Source of the DNA: Ignavibacteria bacterium
Lineage (GTDB): Bacteria; Bacteroidota; Ignavibacteria; Tepidaquicellales; Tepidaquicellaceae
Length of the DNA stretch: 40,000 bases
Direction: 5' to 3'
Assembly (NCBI GenBank): GCA_028714695.1
Contig: JAQTLX010000018.1
Coordinates: forward strand, 1-40,000
Shown: in pieces, positions 1 to 8,379 of the stretch
Numbering within the stretch: position 1 is the stretch's first letter
How the letters are laid out: each line of letters opens with the position of its first letter
Notes under the pieces: generated by a model
Databases searched by the model: none
What the model was told of the DNA's origin: nothing
What the model saw: only the letters and a program-made list of their open reading frames with translations
Program-made: the position numbers and the translations under genes

Positions 1-194
1 AAAGAGCATTTGTGAACATCACAGTTTACGATGTGCGAGGGAAAGAAGTTCAGACATTAGTAAACGAAGAAACAACGGCAGGCAAACATTCAGTTAACTT
101 TCATTCTCAGAATTTATCGTCAGGAATTTATTTTACAAAAATGAGTATCAACGGGAAATCTCAAAAAATAATAAAAATGATGTTTATAAAATAA
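1..194 (+). CDS. T9SS-secreted protein, C-terminal end only (5' cut by window)
   Basis: This is the last ~64 codons of a gene that starts before the window; the frame is open to the left edge and stops with TAA at 192-194. A GTG at 12 could be read as a start, but the frame runs upstream of it, and the peptide looks like the tail of a domain rather than a whole protein. The visible part has the usual pattern of a type IX secretion C-terminal sorting domain: a strand reading VYDVRGKEVQTLVNE, then a glycine-rich turn, then LSSGIYFTKM and a final lysine-rich KMMFIK. Such tails direct periplasmic proteins through the T9SS pore, where they are cleaved and the cargo is released or anchored at the surface. 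Nothing can be said about the catalytic part. Confidence 0.85.
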   Translation, partial: RAFVNITVYDVRGKEVQTLVNEETTAGKHSVNFHSQNLSSGIYFTKMSINGKSQKIIKMMFIK

Positions 195-236
195 CGATGC
201 AATCGAATACTTTGGCAAGAGCGCCTTAGAATAAAA

Positions 237-324
237 GAGAGAGCTTTTTAATAATACTAAATCAGTTGGACGCTGGAAAATAGTATCAAAGGTAATGAAT
301 AAAAATTCATTACCCAAAGCTCTC
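237..324. other. Inverted-repeat cluster, possible three-way-junction RNA element
   Basis: Three nested inverted repeats lie between two T9SS genes. The outer pair is GAGAGCTTT (239-247) with AAAGCTCTC (316-324). Inside it are ATACTA (254-259) with TAGTAT (281-286), and GGTAATGAAT (291-300) with ATTCATTACC (305-314) closing an AAAA loop. All pairs shown are perfect and their order fits a three-way junction. It lies 55 nt before the ATG at 379, so it could be a leader, a terminator of the upstream gene or a dispersed repeat. No poly-T run directly follows, so a standard intrinsic terminator is unlikely. No known RNA family was recognised. Confidence 0.5.
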
Positions 325-378
325 ATTTTCTTTTTAGACTTCTAAATAATAATTTAAAAAACTCAAAATACAAAGTAT

Positions 379-2781
379 ATGAAAATGAATAAATTGTTTA
401 TTATCGTTATGCTTTTAGGATTGTTAAATATAGCATATTCACAAGATTACATACGAAACTGTCCTCACTCTGCATTTATAGAAGGAAAATCATCTCCTCA
501 GGATGTTATCGGCGGACTCTACAAACCACAGAGAACTAATGTAAGCGGGGCGCCGACAAATGCTTCTTTCAAAATATTATTGGTATTCGTTCAGTTTGCG
601 AATGAAACAGCAGAAGTGGATTATTGGCCAATTGGCGGTGCGCCTGTTTTTAAGGATGAAATACTCGCTCAGAATATAAACACGACAGGTAATTATTGGG
701 ACCGTTATAATGAAAAATCGGAATGCCTCAGCGATTGGTTTCAAGAAGTCAGCAAAGGGCAAATGCACGTAACAGGAAAAGCATATAATATTATTTTGGA
801 TTATAATGCAAATTACTACCTTAATTATAGTACGGATCCGGATATAAGGATGAGATATATGAACGATGAAATTTTCAATAAATTGACAAGCGCCGGTGTG
901 AGATGGCAACAATATGACTATTGGTCCGGTGCAAACGGAAATTTCAATTATCAGCCGGATAATTACGTTGATATGATAGTAAAAGTTCACAGAACAAAAA
1001 CTGTCGATGGTTTGTTTCATAATAACGCTTCGGGTTATGCTTTCTTAGGATATAGTACTTATTCGGGAATTGATATTCCTGTACCGGGCGGAAAATATAT
1101 TCATGATGGATTCGGTACAAGTATCGGATCCGGTGTGACAATAGTTGGAACAGCGGGTGGACCGGCCTCAAAGGATTATGTATTTAATGTAGCAAAACAT
1201 GAATACGGACATTATTTATTCGGAGCCGGACACACAGGTACCGGAGTAGGAATAATGGGCGGGGGAGATATTTATCTAAGCGCGTGGGAATCGAAAAAAC
1301 TAGGTTATTTGAATACAAGAATTATAGATTTCAGCACACCTGCACAAACTCTGGGAGATATATCTTCTCGCAGCAGCAGCGGTGAAATACTTCAGGTTCC
1401 GATAAACGGAGCAGCAGAATATTTTATGATTGAAAACCGCAGGCAGGTTTCCCATTATGATAGAACAATGCTTGGAGATACCACGAGAGGTATTTGGGAC
1501 AGGGTATTATACAAATACTCTGACTATGGAAAAGGTGTTTATATATACCATCATCATCAGGATATGAATTTCCCGGGCGACAACGACCTTGAATGCGCTG
1601 ACGGCTTATGGGATTGGACAATAACAGGAACAACTACTCCTGATTGGAGTAATGAACAAATATTAAATATTTACGAAAGGACAGGGATTCCGGTACCGTT
1701 GCATAATGACGATTGTGGCGCGAGTACGCATAATAAAGATGGAAGAACTGTCGGGCACTTTGAGGAAAATGATAAATTTTCTTACGATGCATGGTTCGGC
1801 ACAGGTAAAAGACACACAACATTAGGAGGGGAAGCCACGGACAGAATATTTACGTTTGATAAGGAATATTGGACATCACGAGAATTAGCCGGAGACCGCT
1901 GGGATGCTTTTAATCTGGGATATAACGAAATGTTCTCTCCATATTCAAATCCAAGCACGATTAATTGGGATAATAATCAAAGCGGTATTTTCATTTATTA
2001 TAATGCTTTAAACGGCAATGACGCATCAATAAATATTTACAAAGTTGGTCAAAATAACTGGTCTGAAGACCAAATTCTTGCAGCAACTCCGCCATCCAAA
2101 CCAATGGGAATTACGATTCATAAAACGATTTGTATAAATGAAAAAACATATCCGAGAATATTATGGAATCACAAAACAGAACCTGATATGATTCCAGCAG
2201 AAAATTATCCTTATAAGAGATATAAAATCTTCCGAGCAGTAAGCGATATGAATAATATTCCGGTAGATTATATTGAAATTGCGGACATTTCAATCCACAA
2301 AGATGTTAATCCGGATTACATTGACTATAATACTTATGGCAACTGTGAAAATGGGTCATCGTCATCCAACGATTACAGGGTAAGATACAGGGTCAAGGCT
2401 GTAGATAAAACGAACTGGGCTTCTGTTTATTCGGATTTCGTATCAATCGTTACAAGGAATTTAAATCAGAATGGCAGTGATGACGGCGACAACATAAAGC
2501 CAGCAGCGGATATTCCTAATACATATAAACTATCACAGAATTATCCAAATCCGTTTAATCCTACAACGAACATAAGTTATGATATACCAAAAGACGGATT
2601 TGTTACTTTGAAAATTTACGATGTAGCAGGCAGAGAAATCAAAACGCTTGTAAACGGTTTTATTAATGCAGGAAGTTATATAATGGGATTCAATGGTATT
2701 TCACTTTCATCGGGCGTATATTATTACAGACTTATTGCCGGAAGTTTTGTGCAGACGAAAAGAATGGTTCTAATTAAATAA
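379..2781 (+). CDS. Secreted M6-like zinc metalloprotease with T9SS sorting domain
   Basis: An 800-residue exported protein, probably a surface or released endopeptidase. Residues 1-21 form a signal peptide ending AYSQ. The zinc site is HEYGHYLFGAGH at residues 274-285. It reads HExxHxxxGxxH, one residue longer between the second His and the Gly than the metzincin pattern, and is followed by a Met-turn-like GIMGGG. A fibronectin-III-like region covers about 570-700, and the sorting domain about 712-800 contains the YPNPFNP motif and ends in KRMVLIK. Sequence around the zinc site resembles the M6 (immune inhibitor A) group, but this assignment is by eye. The ATG at 379 is chosen because it places the signal peptide at the N-terminus. 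The gene stands alone: a structured intergenic element precedes it and a strong terminator follows. Confidence 0.82.
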   Translation: MKMNKLFIIVMLLGLLNIAYSQDYIRNCPHSAFIEGKSSPQDVIGGLYKPQRTNVSGAPTNASFKILLVFVQFANETAEVDYWPIGGAPVFKDEILAQNINTTGNYWDRYNEKSECLSDWFQEVSKGQMHVTGKAYNIILDYNANYYLNYSTDPDIRMRYMNDEIFNKLTSAGVRWQQYDYWSGANGNFNYQPDNYVDMIVKVHRTKTVDGLFHNNASGYAFLGYSTYSGIDIPVPGGKYIHDGFGTSIGSGVTIVGTAGGPASKDYVFNVAKHEYGHYLFGAGHTGTGVGIMGGGDIYLSAWESKKLGYLNTRIIDFSTPAQTLGDISSRSSSGEILQVPINGAAEYFMIENRRQVSHYDRTMLGDTTRGIWDRVLYKYSDYGKGVYIYHHHQDMNFPGDNDLECADGLWDWTITGTTTPDWSNEQILNIYERTGIPVPLHNDDCGASTHNKDGRTVGHFEENDKFSYDAWFGTGKRHTTLGGEATDRIFTFDKEYWTSRELAGDRWDAFNLGYNEMFSPYSNPSTINWDNNQSGIFIYYNALNGNDASINIYKVGQNNWSEDQILAATPPSKPMGITIHKTICINEKTYPRILWNHKTEPDMIPAENYPYKRYKIFRAVSDMNNIPVDYIEIADISIHKDVNPDYIDYNTYGNCENGSSSSNDYRVRYRVKAVDKTNWASVYSDFVSIVTRNLNQNGSDDGDNIKPAADIPNTYKLSQNYPNPFNPTTNISYDIPKDGFVTLKIYDVAGREIKTLVNGFINAGSYIMGFNGISLSSGVYYYRLIAGSFVQTKRMVLIK

Positions 2782-2811
2782 CTTTATGTTTCGCATCACA
2801 TTTTTTAAATT

Positions 2812-2841
2812 AAGGCTGTCACACGACAGCCTTTTTGTTTT
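2812..2841 (+). terminator. Intrinsic terminator after the metalloprotease gene
   Basis: A perfect 9-bp stem AAGGCTGTC (2812-2820) / GACAGCCTT (2825-2833) closes an ACAC loop and runs into a T-rich tract interrupted by one G. It starts 30 nt after the stop codon at 2781 and separates the protease from the dcw operon. Confidence 0.9.
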
Positions 2842-2875
2842 TCCGCAGATATAGAAACCCCCCGTAAATTACCTC

Positions 2876-2913
2876 TTCATATTTGCCCGGTTATCCGGCT
2901 GAAAAAATATGAA
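2876..2913. repeat. Inverted repeat upstream of the mraZ promoter
   Basis: TTCATATTT (2876-2884) is perfectly complementary to AAATATGAA (2905-2913), and the interior holds a second small stem CCGG (2887-2890) / CCGG (2895-2898) around TTAT. The element ends 18 bp before the -33 box of the dcw promoter. It may be a protein-binding dyad or a second, weak terminator; it lacks a T-run. Confidence 0.45.
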
Positions 2914-2931
2914 TATAATATTAAAAAACCG

Positions 2932-2962
2932 TTTGACTTTAATATTAAATTATGTATTTTTG
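2932..2962 (+). promoter_or_regulatory. Bacteroidota-type promoter of the dcw operon
   Basis: TTTG (2932-2935) and TATTTTTG (2955-2962) are separated by 19 bp and match the -33 TTTG / -7 TAnnTTTG consensus described for the primary sigma factor of Bacteroides. The TTTGAC at 2932 would also fit a sigma-70-type -35 element. The position, 65 bp before the mraZ start and directly before the MraZ boxes, supports it. Confidence 0.7.
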
Positions 2963-2965
2963 TAG

Positions 2966-2990
2966 TGGGACAAAGTGGGTGAAAGTGGTT
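2966..2990 (+). promoter_or_regulatory. MraZ operator: three phased TGGGN-type boxes
   Basis: TGGGA (2966-2970), TGGGT (2976-2980) and TGGTT (2986-2990) are separated by exactly 5 nt each, one box per DNA helical turn; the third is degenerate. MraZ of Escherichia coli binds TGGGN repeats with 5-nt spacers to repress its own operon. Here the boxes begin 3 bp after the -7 element and would cover the transcription start, which fits repression by the mraZ product encoded at 3027. Confidence 0.82.
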
Positions 2991-3026
2991 AAAAATCCCA
3001 AATTTTGACAAAATAAACTATAATTA

Positions 3027-3482
3027 TTGTTTCAAGGGCATTCAATATCGACTTTAGATGCAAAATCAAGGATTGTACTTCCGAGTAAATTCAGAAAAGT
3101 GATGACTCCGGAGGCAGACAATAAACTTGTTTTTACACGCGGTATGGATCAATGCATAATGGTCTACCCACTAGACGAATGGGAAAGGGTAAAAAAAGGT
3201 CTAATGAACTACAACGTCTTCAATTCGCAGGAAAGATTTTTCATGCGGCAATTCTTAATGTACGTGCACGAGTGCGAACTGGACTCACACAATAGATTTT
3301 TACTCCCTTCCCAGTTAATTGAATTTGCTCAAATCAAAAAAGAAGTAGTCATTCTCGGAATGCTTACAAAGATGGAAATTTGGGACCCTGTTCTGAAAGA
3401 GAAGTATGACAATCAGCATCCTGAATCGTTTGAGGATGTAGCGCAGAACGTTACCGAGAATATTTTAAATAAGGGCATTTAG
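3027..3482 (+). CDS. mraZ: Transcriptional regulator MraZ (TTG start)
   Basis: A 151-residue protein, the family's usual size, first gene of the dcw operon. MraZ proteins form ring-shaped oligomers of two AbrB/SpoVT-like DNA-binding folds and repress the dcw promoter. The first fold is visible at about residues 5-50 (STLDAKSRIVLPSKFR) and the second at about 77-120 (CELDSHNRFLLPSQL), each with the conserved D-x-K/H-x-R-x-x-L/V-P pattern. The start is TTG at 3027: the peptide then begins MFQGH, aligned with the family's MFxG start, and no ATG lies in a suitable place upstream. No clear Shine-Dalgarno sequence precedes it, as is common in this group. The operator at 2966-2990 suggests autoregulation. 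Confidence 0.93.
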   Translation: MFQGHSISTLDAKSRIVLPSKFRKVMTPEADNKLVFTRGMDQCIMVYPLDEWERVKKGLMNYNVFNSQERFFMRQFLMYVHECELDSHNRFLLPSQLIEFAQIKKEVVILGMLTKMEIWDPVLKEKYDNQHPESFEDVAQNVTENILNKGI

Positions 3483-3510
3483 TTAAACAAATTTACTTAA
3501 TCGAATTTAT

Positions 3511-4425
3511 TTGGTTACCGAATATCATATTCCGGTTCTTCTGAATACAGCAGTGTCATATCTTATAAATCCGGTAATTCAAAAACATATTTTGGTTGAC
3601 GGAACGCTCGGAGGAGGCAGTTATTCAAGGTTAATATGCGGGAGCATATCAGACGATTCAAAATTAATCTGTATCGACAAAGACATTCATGCTATAGAAT
3701 TCACGACAAAAGTATTGGCAGAATACAAAAATAAAATATTAATCAGACAGGGAAATTTCGCGGACGTAAAGCAAATTTCAACGGACGCGGGATTCGATTC
3801 CATAACGGGCATTGTCCTCGACCTCGGTCTGTCATCTTACCAGTTAAATGAAGAATCGGGTTTCAGTTTCATGAAGAACACGGTTCTTGATATGCGCGCG
3901 GATAAAGACTCCGAACTTGATGCAAAGACAATTTTGAATGAATACAGAGAAAATGAACTTACGGACATATTCGAAAATTACGGCGAAGTTGCAAAGGCGG
4001 GCAGGCTGTCAAAGGCAATAATCGAACACAGATATAAAAGCAAATTCGAAACCACGGATGATTTCATTAAAGTAATTCAGAGGGAATACGATTTCAAGAA
4101 AGACATGCCGGTTAAATTTCTTTCAAAGATATTTCAGGCATTAAGGATAGCAGTGAACGATGAACTGAACGACCTTAAAAAAGTGCTTGAAAGTTCTTTT
4201 GAAATAATAGCGGACGGAGGAAGAATAGTTGTTATATCATATCATTCGCTGGAAGACAGGATAGTGAAGAATTTTTTCCGAGATAACAGCGTGAAGAAAT
4301 CGGAAGGAAAGAAGGCTTTGAAGATACTTACGAAGAAGGTGATTATGCCTTCATACGAAGAAGTGAAAATGAATTCGAAATCGAGAAGCGCGAAATTAAG
4401 GGCAGCGGAAGCAGTACTTGCATGA
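3511..4425 (+). CDS. rsmH: 16S rRNA (cytosine-1402-N4)-methyltransferase RsmH
   Basis: A 304-residue SAM-dependent enzyme that methylates N4 of C1402 in the ribosomal P site of 16S rRNA (formerly MraW). The N-terminal YHIPVLLN is the family's opening motif, the SAM-binding glycine loop is GTLGGGSYS starting at residue 31, DLGLSSYQL and DMRADK follow, and SYHSLEDRIVK and SRSAKLRAAE near the C-terminus are diagnostic. The start is TTG at 3511, the second TTG start in a row, preceded by 28 nt without a gene after mraZ. Its stop overlaps the ftsL start (ATGA, 4422-4425), so the two are translationally coupled. Confidence 0.95.
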   Translation: MVTEYHIPVLLNTAVSYLINPVIQKHILVDGTLGGGSYSRLICGSISDDSKLICIDKDIHAIEFTTKVLAEYKNKILIRQGNFADVKQISTDAGFDSITGIVLDLGLSSYQLNEESGFSFMKNTVLDMRADKDSELDAKTILNEYRENELTDIFENYGEVAKAGRLSKAIIEHRYKSKFETTDDFIKVIQREYDFKKDMPVKFLSKIFQALRIAVNDELNDLKKVLESSFEIIADGGRIVVISYHSLEDRIVKNFFRDNSVKKSEGKKALKILTKKVIMPSYEEVKMNSKSRSAKLRAAEAVLA

Positions 4426-4727
4426 AACCAACGAGAACAAAAATATCGATTTTCTGGATGATAGTGTTCTTCATCACGTTTTCGGCAATTTCGGTTTTTC
4501 TGATTAATAATATAATTTCAGTGAACAAACTTAACCGTGATATCAGCGAATTGAAAGACAATCTCGGTAAAGTAAATCAGACGAACAATTCATACAGAAT
4601 AGAAATCGAAAAACTCAGTTCATACGACAGAATAAAAAAGTTGGCAGAAGAAAAACTAAACCTTAAGGTTTATGAAGGCTCGGTAAAGACAGGCAGTAAA
4701 ATAAAAATCAAAAAATCAGATATGTAA
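4422..4727 (+). CDS. ftsL: Cell division protein FtsL
   Basis: A 101-residue bitopic protein with a short basic N-terminus, one membrane helix at about residues 9-30, then a periplasmic coiled-coil-like stretch (about 33-70) and a conserved-looking tail with RIKKLAEEKLNLKV. FtsL forms a complex with FtsQ and DivIC/FtsB and activates FtsWI. Sequence conservation of FtsL is low, so the call rests on size, topology and position between rsmH and ftsI. It overlaps rsmH by ATGA and ftsI by one base (TAATG). Confidence 0.85.
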   Translation: MKPTRTKISIFWMIVFFITFSAISVFLINNIISVNKLNRDISELKDNLGKVNQTNNSYRIEIEKLSSYDRIKKLAEEKLNLKVYEGSVKTGSKIKIKKSDM

Positions 4728-6907
4728 TGAATTTTTACAGTTTCGCAAATAAAGAGAACAAGAAGGTAAGCCCGGCAAGAAGAATCAACATCTTCATGTT
4801 TGTGTTTCTCGCTTTTCTTGCTCTGGTTATCACGAAACTTGTTTCAGTTCAGATACTTGAATCGGAAAAATACAGAATTATCGCGAAGAAGCAGTCGCAG
4901 TCGCGGGAAATCATAAACCCGTTAAGAGGAGTGATATACGACAGGAACATGAACCCATTTGTCTCGAACGTCTACAGGGTTTCGGTGATTGCGGATCCAT
5001 ATAAAATTAAGAATCCGGATTCTGTTTCGACACTTCTGGCAAGCGTATTTAAAAAAGATAAACTTGAATATTACGATAGACTGCTCGACAGGAACAACAG
5101 CGCATTCTATCTTGAAAGAAAGGCATCGGTCAGCGATTTGAAAGGCATAGATACACTAAAGATAGACGGGCTTAACGTGTTCAAGGAATCATCGAGATAT
5201 TACAATAACGGTTCGATTGCTTCGCAGGTAGTCGGATTTACTGATTTGGATAACAAAGGCGTAAGCGGAATTGAACTTGCTCTGAACAAAGAACTGACGG
5301 GTAAAGAAGGATACATGATTTCACGCAAGGACGGGAGAGGCGTTAAGCGTCCCGATATGAATTACATTCAGAAAGAACCTGAACCGGGCGCAAACATTAT
5401 TCTTACAATAGACAAGACAATACAGCAGATTGCAGAAGAGGAACTTGCGGCGGGAATGAAATATTTCAACGCATCAAGAGGAAAAGCGGTTGTGGTCTCG
5501 GTTAAGACGGGTGAAATACTTGCGATGTGCACATATCCGACATTCGACCCGAACAATATTAAGAAAGAAGATTCCGTCGGAATGAAAAATTCGGTTGTAT
5601 CGGATATTTACGAACCCGGCTCGACGTTCAAACTTGTAACAGCATCGGCAATTCTCGAAGAAAAACTCGGAAGCCCTTCCGATGTTGTGAATACGGAAAA
5701 CGGCACTTATAACATTTACGGCATGGACATTATCGACTCATATCCTTCGTCATCGCTTACATTCCAGCAGATAATTGAGAAGTCGAGTAATATCGGTGTT
5801 GCGAAACTATCGCAGAAAGTCGGGGCAGAAAGATTCTTCAAGTATGCCAGAGATTTCGGTTTCGGAATTTATTCGGGAATAGAACTTAACGGAGAGAACA
5901 AAGGTTATCTGAAACGCCCTCTGGATTTCACACCGGGTTCGCTTGAGTTTATGGCAATAGGATATCAGGTCGCGGTGAATGTGCTTCAGTTAACAATGGC
6001 TTATGCTTCAATAGCGAACAACGGTTTATTAATGAAACCTTATATAATCAAGAAAGAACTCAGCCCTGATGGGACAGTGCTGGTTGATAATCTGCCTTCG
6101 CCTGTAAGGCAGGTAATTTCAGAAGAGACAGCAAAGAAACTGAATCAGATGTTCATAGGGGTGGTTGAAAGAGGAACAGGAACGGATGCAAAGATTAACG
6201 GAGTGAACGTTGCAGGCAAGACGGGAACGTCGCAGAGACTTGTAGAAGGCGAATATTCAAGCAGTTCACATAATTCGTCATTCGTAGGTTATTTCCCCGC
6301 TGAGAATCCTGAGATAATTGTGACGGTAGTGATTGACGATCCGAAAAACGGTTTTTACGGCGGTAAAGTAGCCGCGCCGGTTTTCCAGAAAATAGCAACG
6401 AGAATTCTAAGTTACTCGGGAAATACAGGCAGTCTGAACAATGAATATATGTACGTTAAATCGGAAAGCAAAGAAGTTCCGACGGATAAGAATCAGGACA
6501 AAAGCCAGTCGATTCCGAATCTTAAAGATATGAGGCTGAATGACGCTGTTGAAATTCTAAATGAAAAAAGTATTTCCTACGAAATAAGCAATTACGATAA
6601 CTCGACAGACCAGAAAGGCGTGATTGTTTCAGTGATTAATCAGGAACCGCTGCCGGGTGAGAAACTTGACAACGGAAAGAAAGTTAAATTGTACGTAAAG
6701 AATTCAAAAGTAGACAATGATAATTATAAAATTGTACCCGATGTGAGAAAGATGAGTCTGAGAAAATCAATAAACAAACTGGTATCCGACGGTTTCACCG
6801 TCGATATAAACGGGAGCGGGGAAGTTGTAGATATATATCCGAAACCCGGAACAAAGATAAATGCAAAAAGCAAAATCATATTATTCTGTAAGAACGAAAA
6901 TAAATGA
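4727..6907 (+). CDS. ftsI: Septal transpeptidase FtsI (PBP) with two PASTA domains
   Basis: A 726-residue class B penicillin-binding protein that cross-links peptidoglycan at the septum with FtsW. It has one membrane anchor at about residues 18-43, a dimerisation domain with RGVIYDRN, and the transpeptidase domain with the three active-site motifs: STFK with the acylated Ser299, SSN at 353-355, and KTGT at 498-501. Two PASTA repeats follow at about 595-660 and 667-726, each ending with a P-x-PG-type turn (EPLPGEKL, PKPGTKI). FtsI of E. coli has none, whereas many Spo0VD/PBP2x-type proteins do; PASTA domains are generally thought to sense or bind cell-wall material. It overlaps ftsL (TAATG) and murE (ATGA). 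Confidence 0.95.
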   Translation: MNFYSFANKENKKVSPARRINIFMFVFLAFLALVITKLVSVQILESEKYRIIAKKQSQSREIINPLRGVIYDRNMNPFVSNVYRVSVIADPYKIKNPDSVSTLLASVFKKDKLEYYDRLLDRNNSAFYLERKASVSDLKGIDTLKIDGLNVFKESSRYYNNGSIASQVVGFTDLDNKGVSGIELALNKELTGKEGYMISRKDGRGVKRPDMNYIQKEPEPGANIILTIDKTIQQIAEEELAAGMKYFNASRGKAVVVSVKTGEILAMCTYPTFDPNNIKKEDSVGMKNSVVSDIYEPGSTFKLVTASAILEEKLGSPSDVVNTENGTYNIYGMDIIDSYPSSSLTFQQIIEKSSNIGVAKLSQKVGAERFFKYARDFGFGIYSGIELNGENKGYLKRPLDFTPGSLEFMAIGYQVAVNVLQLTMAYASIANNGLLMKPYIIKKELSPDGTVLVDNLPSPVRQVISEETAKKLNQMFIGVVERGTGTDAKINGVNVAGKTGTSQRLVEGEYSSSSHNSSFVGYFPAENPEIIVTVVIDDPKNGFYGGKVAAPVFQKIATRILSYSGNTGSLNNEYMYVKSESKEVPTDKNQDKSQSIPNLKDMRLNDAVEILNEKSISYEISNYDNSTDQKGVIVSVINQEPLPGEKLDNGKKVKLYVKNSKVDNDNYKIVPDVRKMSLRKSINKLVSDGFTVDINGSGEVVDIYPKPGTKINAKSKIILFCKNENK

Positions 6908-8379
6908 AATTTTCAGAATTACTAAATATTGCGGAAATTAAGCGGTCATTTGCCGGAGAAGATTTTACGGTGAAGGGACTTTCATTCGATTCAAGGAATA
7001 TAAAAGAGAAATATGTATTCTTTGCAGTCGTTGGCGCTAAGATTGACGGAAGCAAGTTTATTGACCAGGCAATCGAAAGCGGTGCAGGCGCGGTTATTGC
7101 GGATGAAAAATCAGCAAAGGATTTCAAGAACAATCCAAAAGTAATACTCGTCGATAACGTAAGGAAAGTTATGGCTGAACTAAGCTGCGCGTATTACGGC
7201 AATCCATCTACGAAGATAAAAGTAATCGGCGTAACCGGCACTAACGGCAAAACGACAATTACATATATAATCAAAAGGATTCTTGAAGAGGCGGGTTTCA
7301 AAGCGGGATTAATAGGAACAATAGACTATATAACGGATTCGAAAGCGGTTAACACATCGCGTTTGACCACGCCGGATTCAATCGAACTGAATGAATACTT
7401 ATCCAAGATGGTAAAGAATGGAATGGATTTCTGTGTGATGGAAGTTTCTTCGATAGCGCTTGTGAATTACAGAGTTCATACGATTAAATACGATACGGCT
7501 GTATTTACGAATCTTACGAGCGAGCATATGGACCTGCATGAAAACATGGATAACTACATGAAGGCGAAGAAAGTTCTTTTTGATACTCTGCATGAAAATT
7601 CACTTGCTGTTTCTAACAGCGACGATGATTACGGTATAAGAATGCTGACTGAATGCAAAGCATCGAGGAAACTTTACTCAATAGATAATTACTCGAACCT
7701 TCAGGCGAAAAATATAGATTTGAGCCTTGAAGGCATGAGTTTCGACATTGAACTGAACGGCGCAGCGTATAGAGTTAAATCGTCACTAACCGGAAGATTC
7801 AACGTTTATAATCTTCTTGCTTCAATACTTGCGACTATAAGATACGGAATTGACATACAGACAATCCTTACCGCAATTGAAAAATTCGAAGCGGTAAAAG
7901 GAAGATTCAACCGTATTTCGCTCCCAAACGGCGCTTGCGCAATCATTGACTATTCGCATACATCGGATTCACTCAAGAATGCAATAGAAGCGGCGCTCGA
8001 TATCAAGAAACACGAGAACGACGGCGGCAGAGTAATTACTTTGTTCGGCTGCGGCGGGGACAAAGACAGGACAAAGAGACCTGTGATGGGTACGATAGCA
8101 ACGGAATTATCGGACTATGTAATAATAACTTCGGATAATCCGAGAAGTGAAAAACCGGAAGACATAATCGAAGACATTAAAAAAGGCATCGGAAAAAATA
8201 ATTATGAATCGGAACCGAACAGAGACATCGCAATTAAAAAGGCAATCGAGATTTCAAGAAAAGGCGATATAATTCTTATTTGCGGTAAAGGACATGAAAC
8301 GTATCAGGAAATCAAAGGCGTGAAATCGCATTTCGACGACGCGGAAGAAGTCATAAAATATCAGCCGCTTGCAAAATAA
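6904..8379 (+). CDS. murE: UDP-MurNAc-tripeptide ligase MurE, meso-DAP type
   Basis: A 491-residue cytoplasmic ATP-dependent ligase that adds the third amino acid to UDP-MurNAc-L-Ala-D-Glu. The ATP loop GVTGTNGKTT is at residues 109-118, and HMDLHENMDNYMKAK and GRFN follow in the central domain. DNPR at 411-414 is the signature of enzymes that use meso-diaminopimelate; lysine-adding MurE enzymes differ here. GKGHETYQ lies near the C-terminus. The wall is therefore predicted to be of the meso-DAP type. Overlaps ftsI (ATGA) and murF (TAATG). Confidence 0.96.
   Translation: MKFSELLNIAEIKRSFAGEDFTVKGLSFDSRNIKEKYVFFAVVGAKIDGSKFIDQAIESGAGAVIADEKSAKDFKNNPKVILVDNVRKVMAELSCAYYGNPSTKIKVIGVTGTNGKTTITYIIKRILEEAGFKAGLIGTIDYITDSKAVNTSRLTTPDSIELNEYLSKMVKNGMDFCVMEVSSIALVNYRVHTIKYDTAVFTNLTSEHMDLHENMDNYMKAKKVLFDTLHENSLAVSNSDDDYGIRMLTECKASRKLYSIDNYSNLQAKNIDLSLEGMSFDIELNGAAYRVKSSLTGRFNVYNLLASILATIRYGIDIQTILTAIEKFEAVKGRFNRISLPNGACAIIDYSHTSDSLKNAIEAALDIKKHENDGGRVITLFGCGGDKDRTKRPVMGTIATELSDYVIITSDNPRSEKPEDIIEDIKKGIGKNNYESEPNRDIAIKKAIEISRKGDIILICGKGHETYQEIKGVKSHFDDAEEVIKYQPLAK

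Noticed and set aside
577..1171. Reverse-strand ORFs of 147 and 75 aa within the metalloprotease gene
   Set aside because: They lie wholly inside a strong + strand gene with a signal peptide, zinc motif and sorting domain, and have no recognisable domains.
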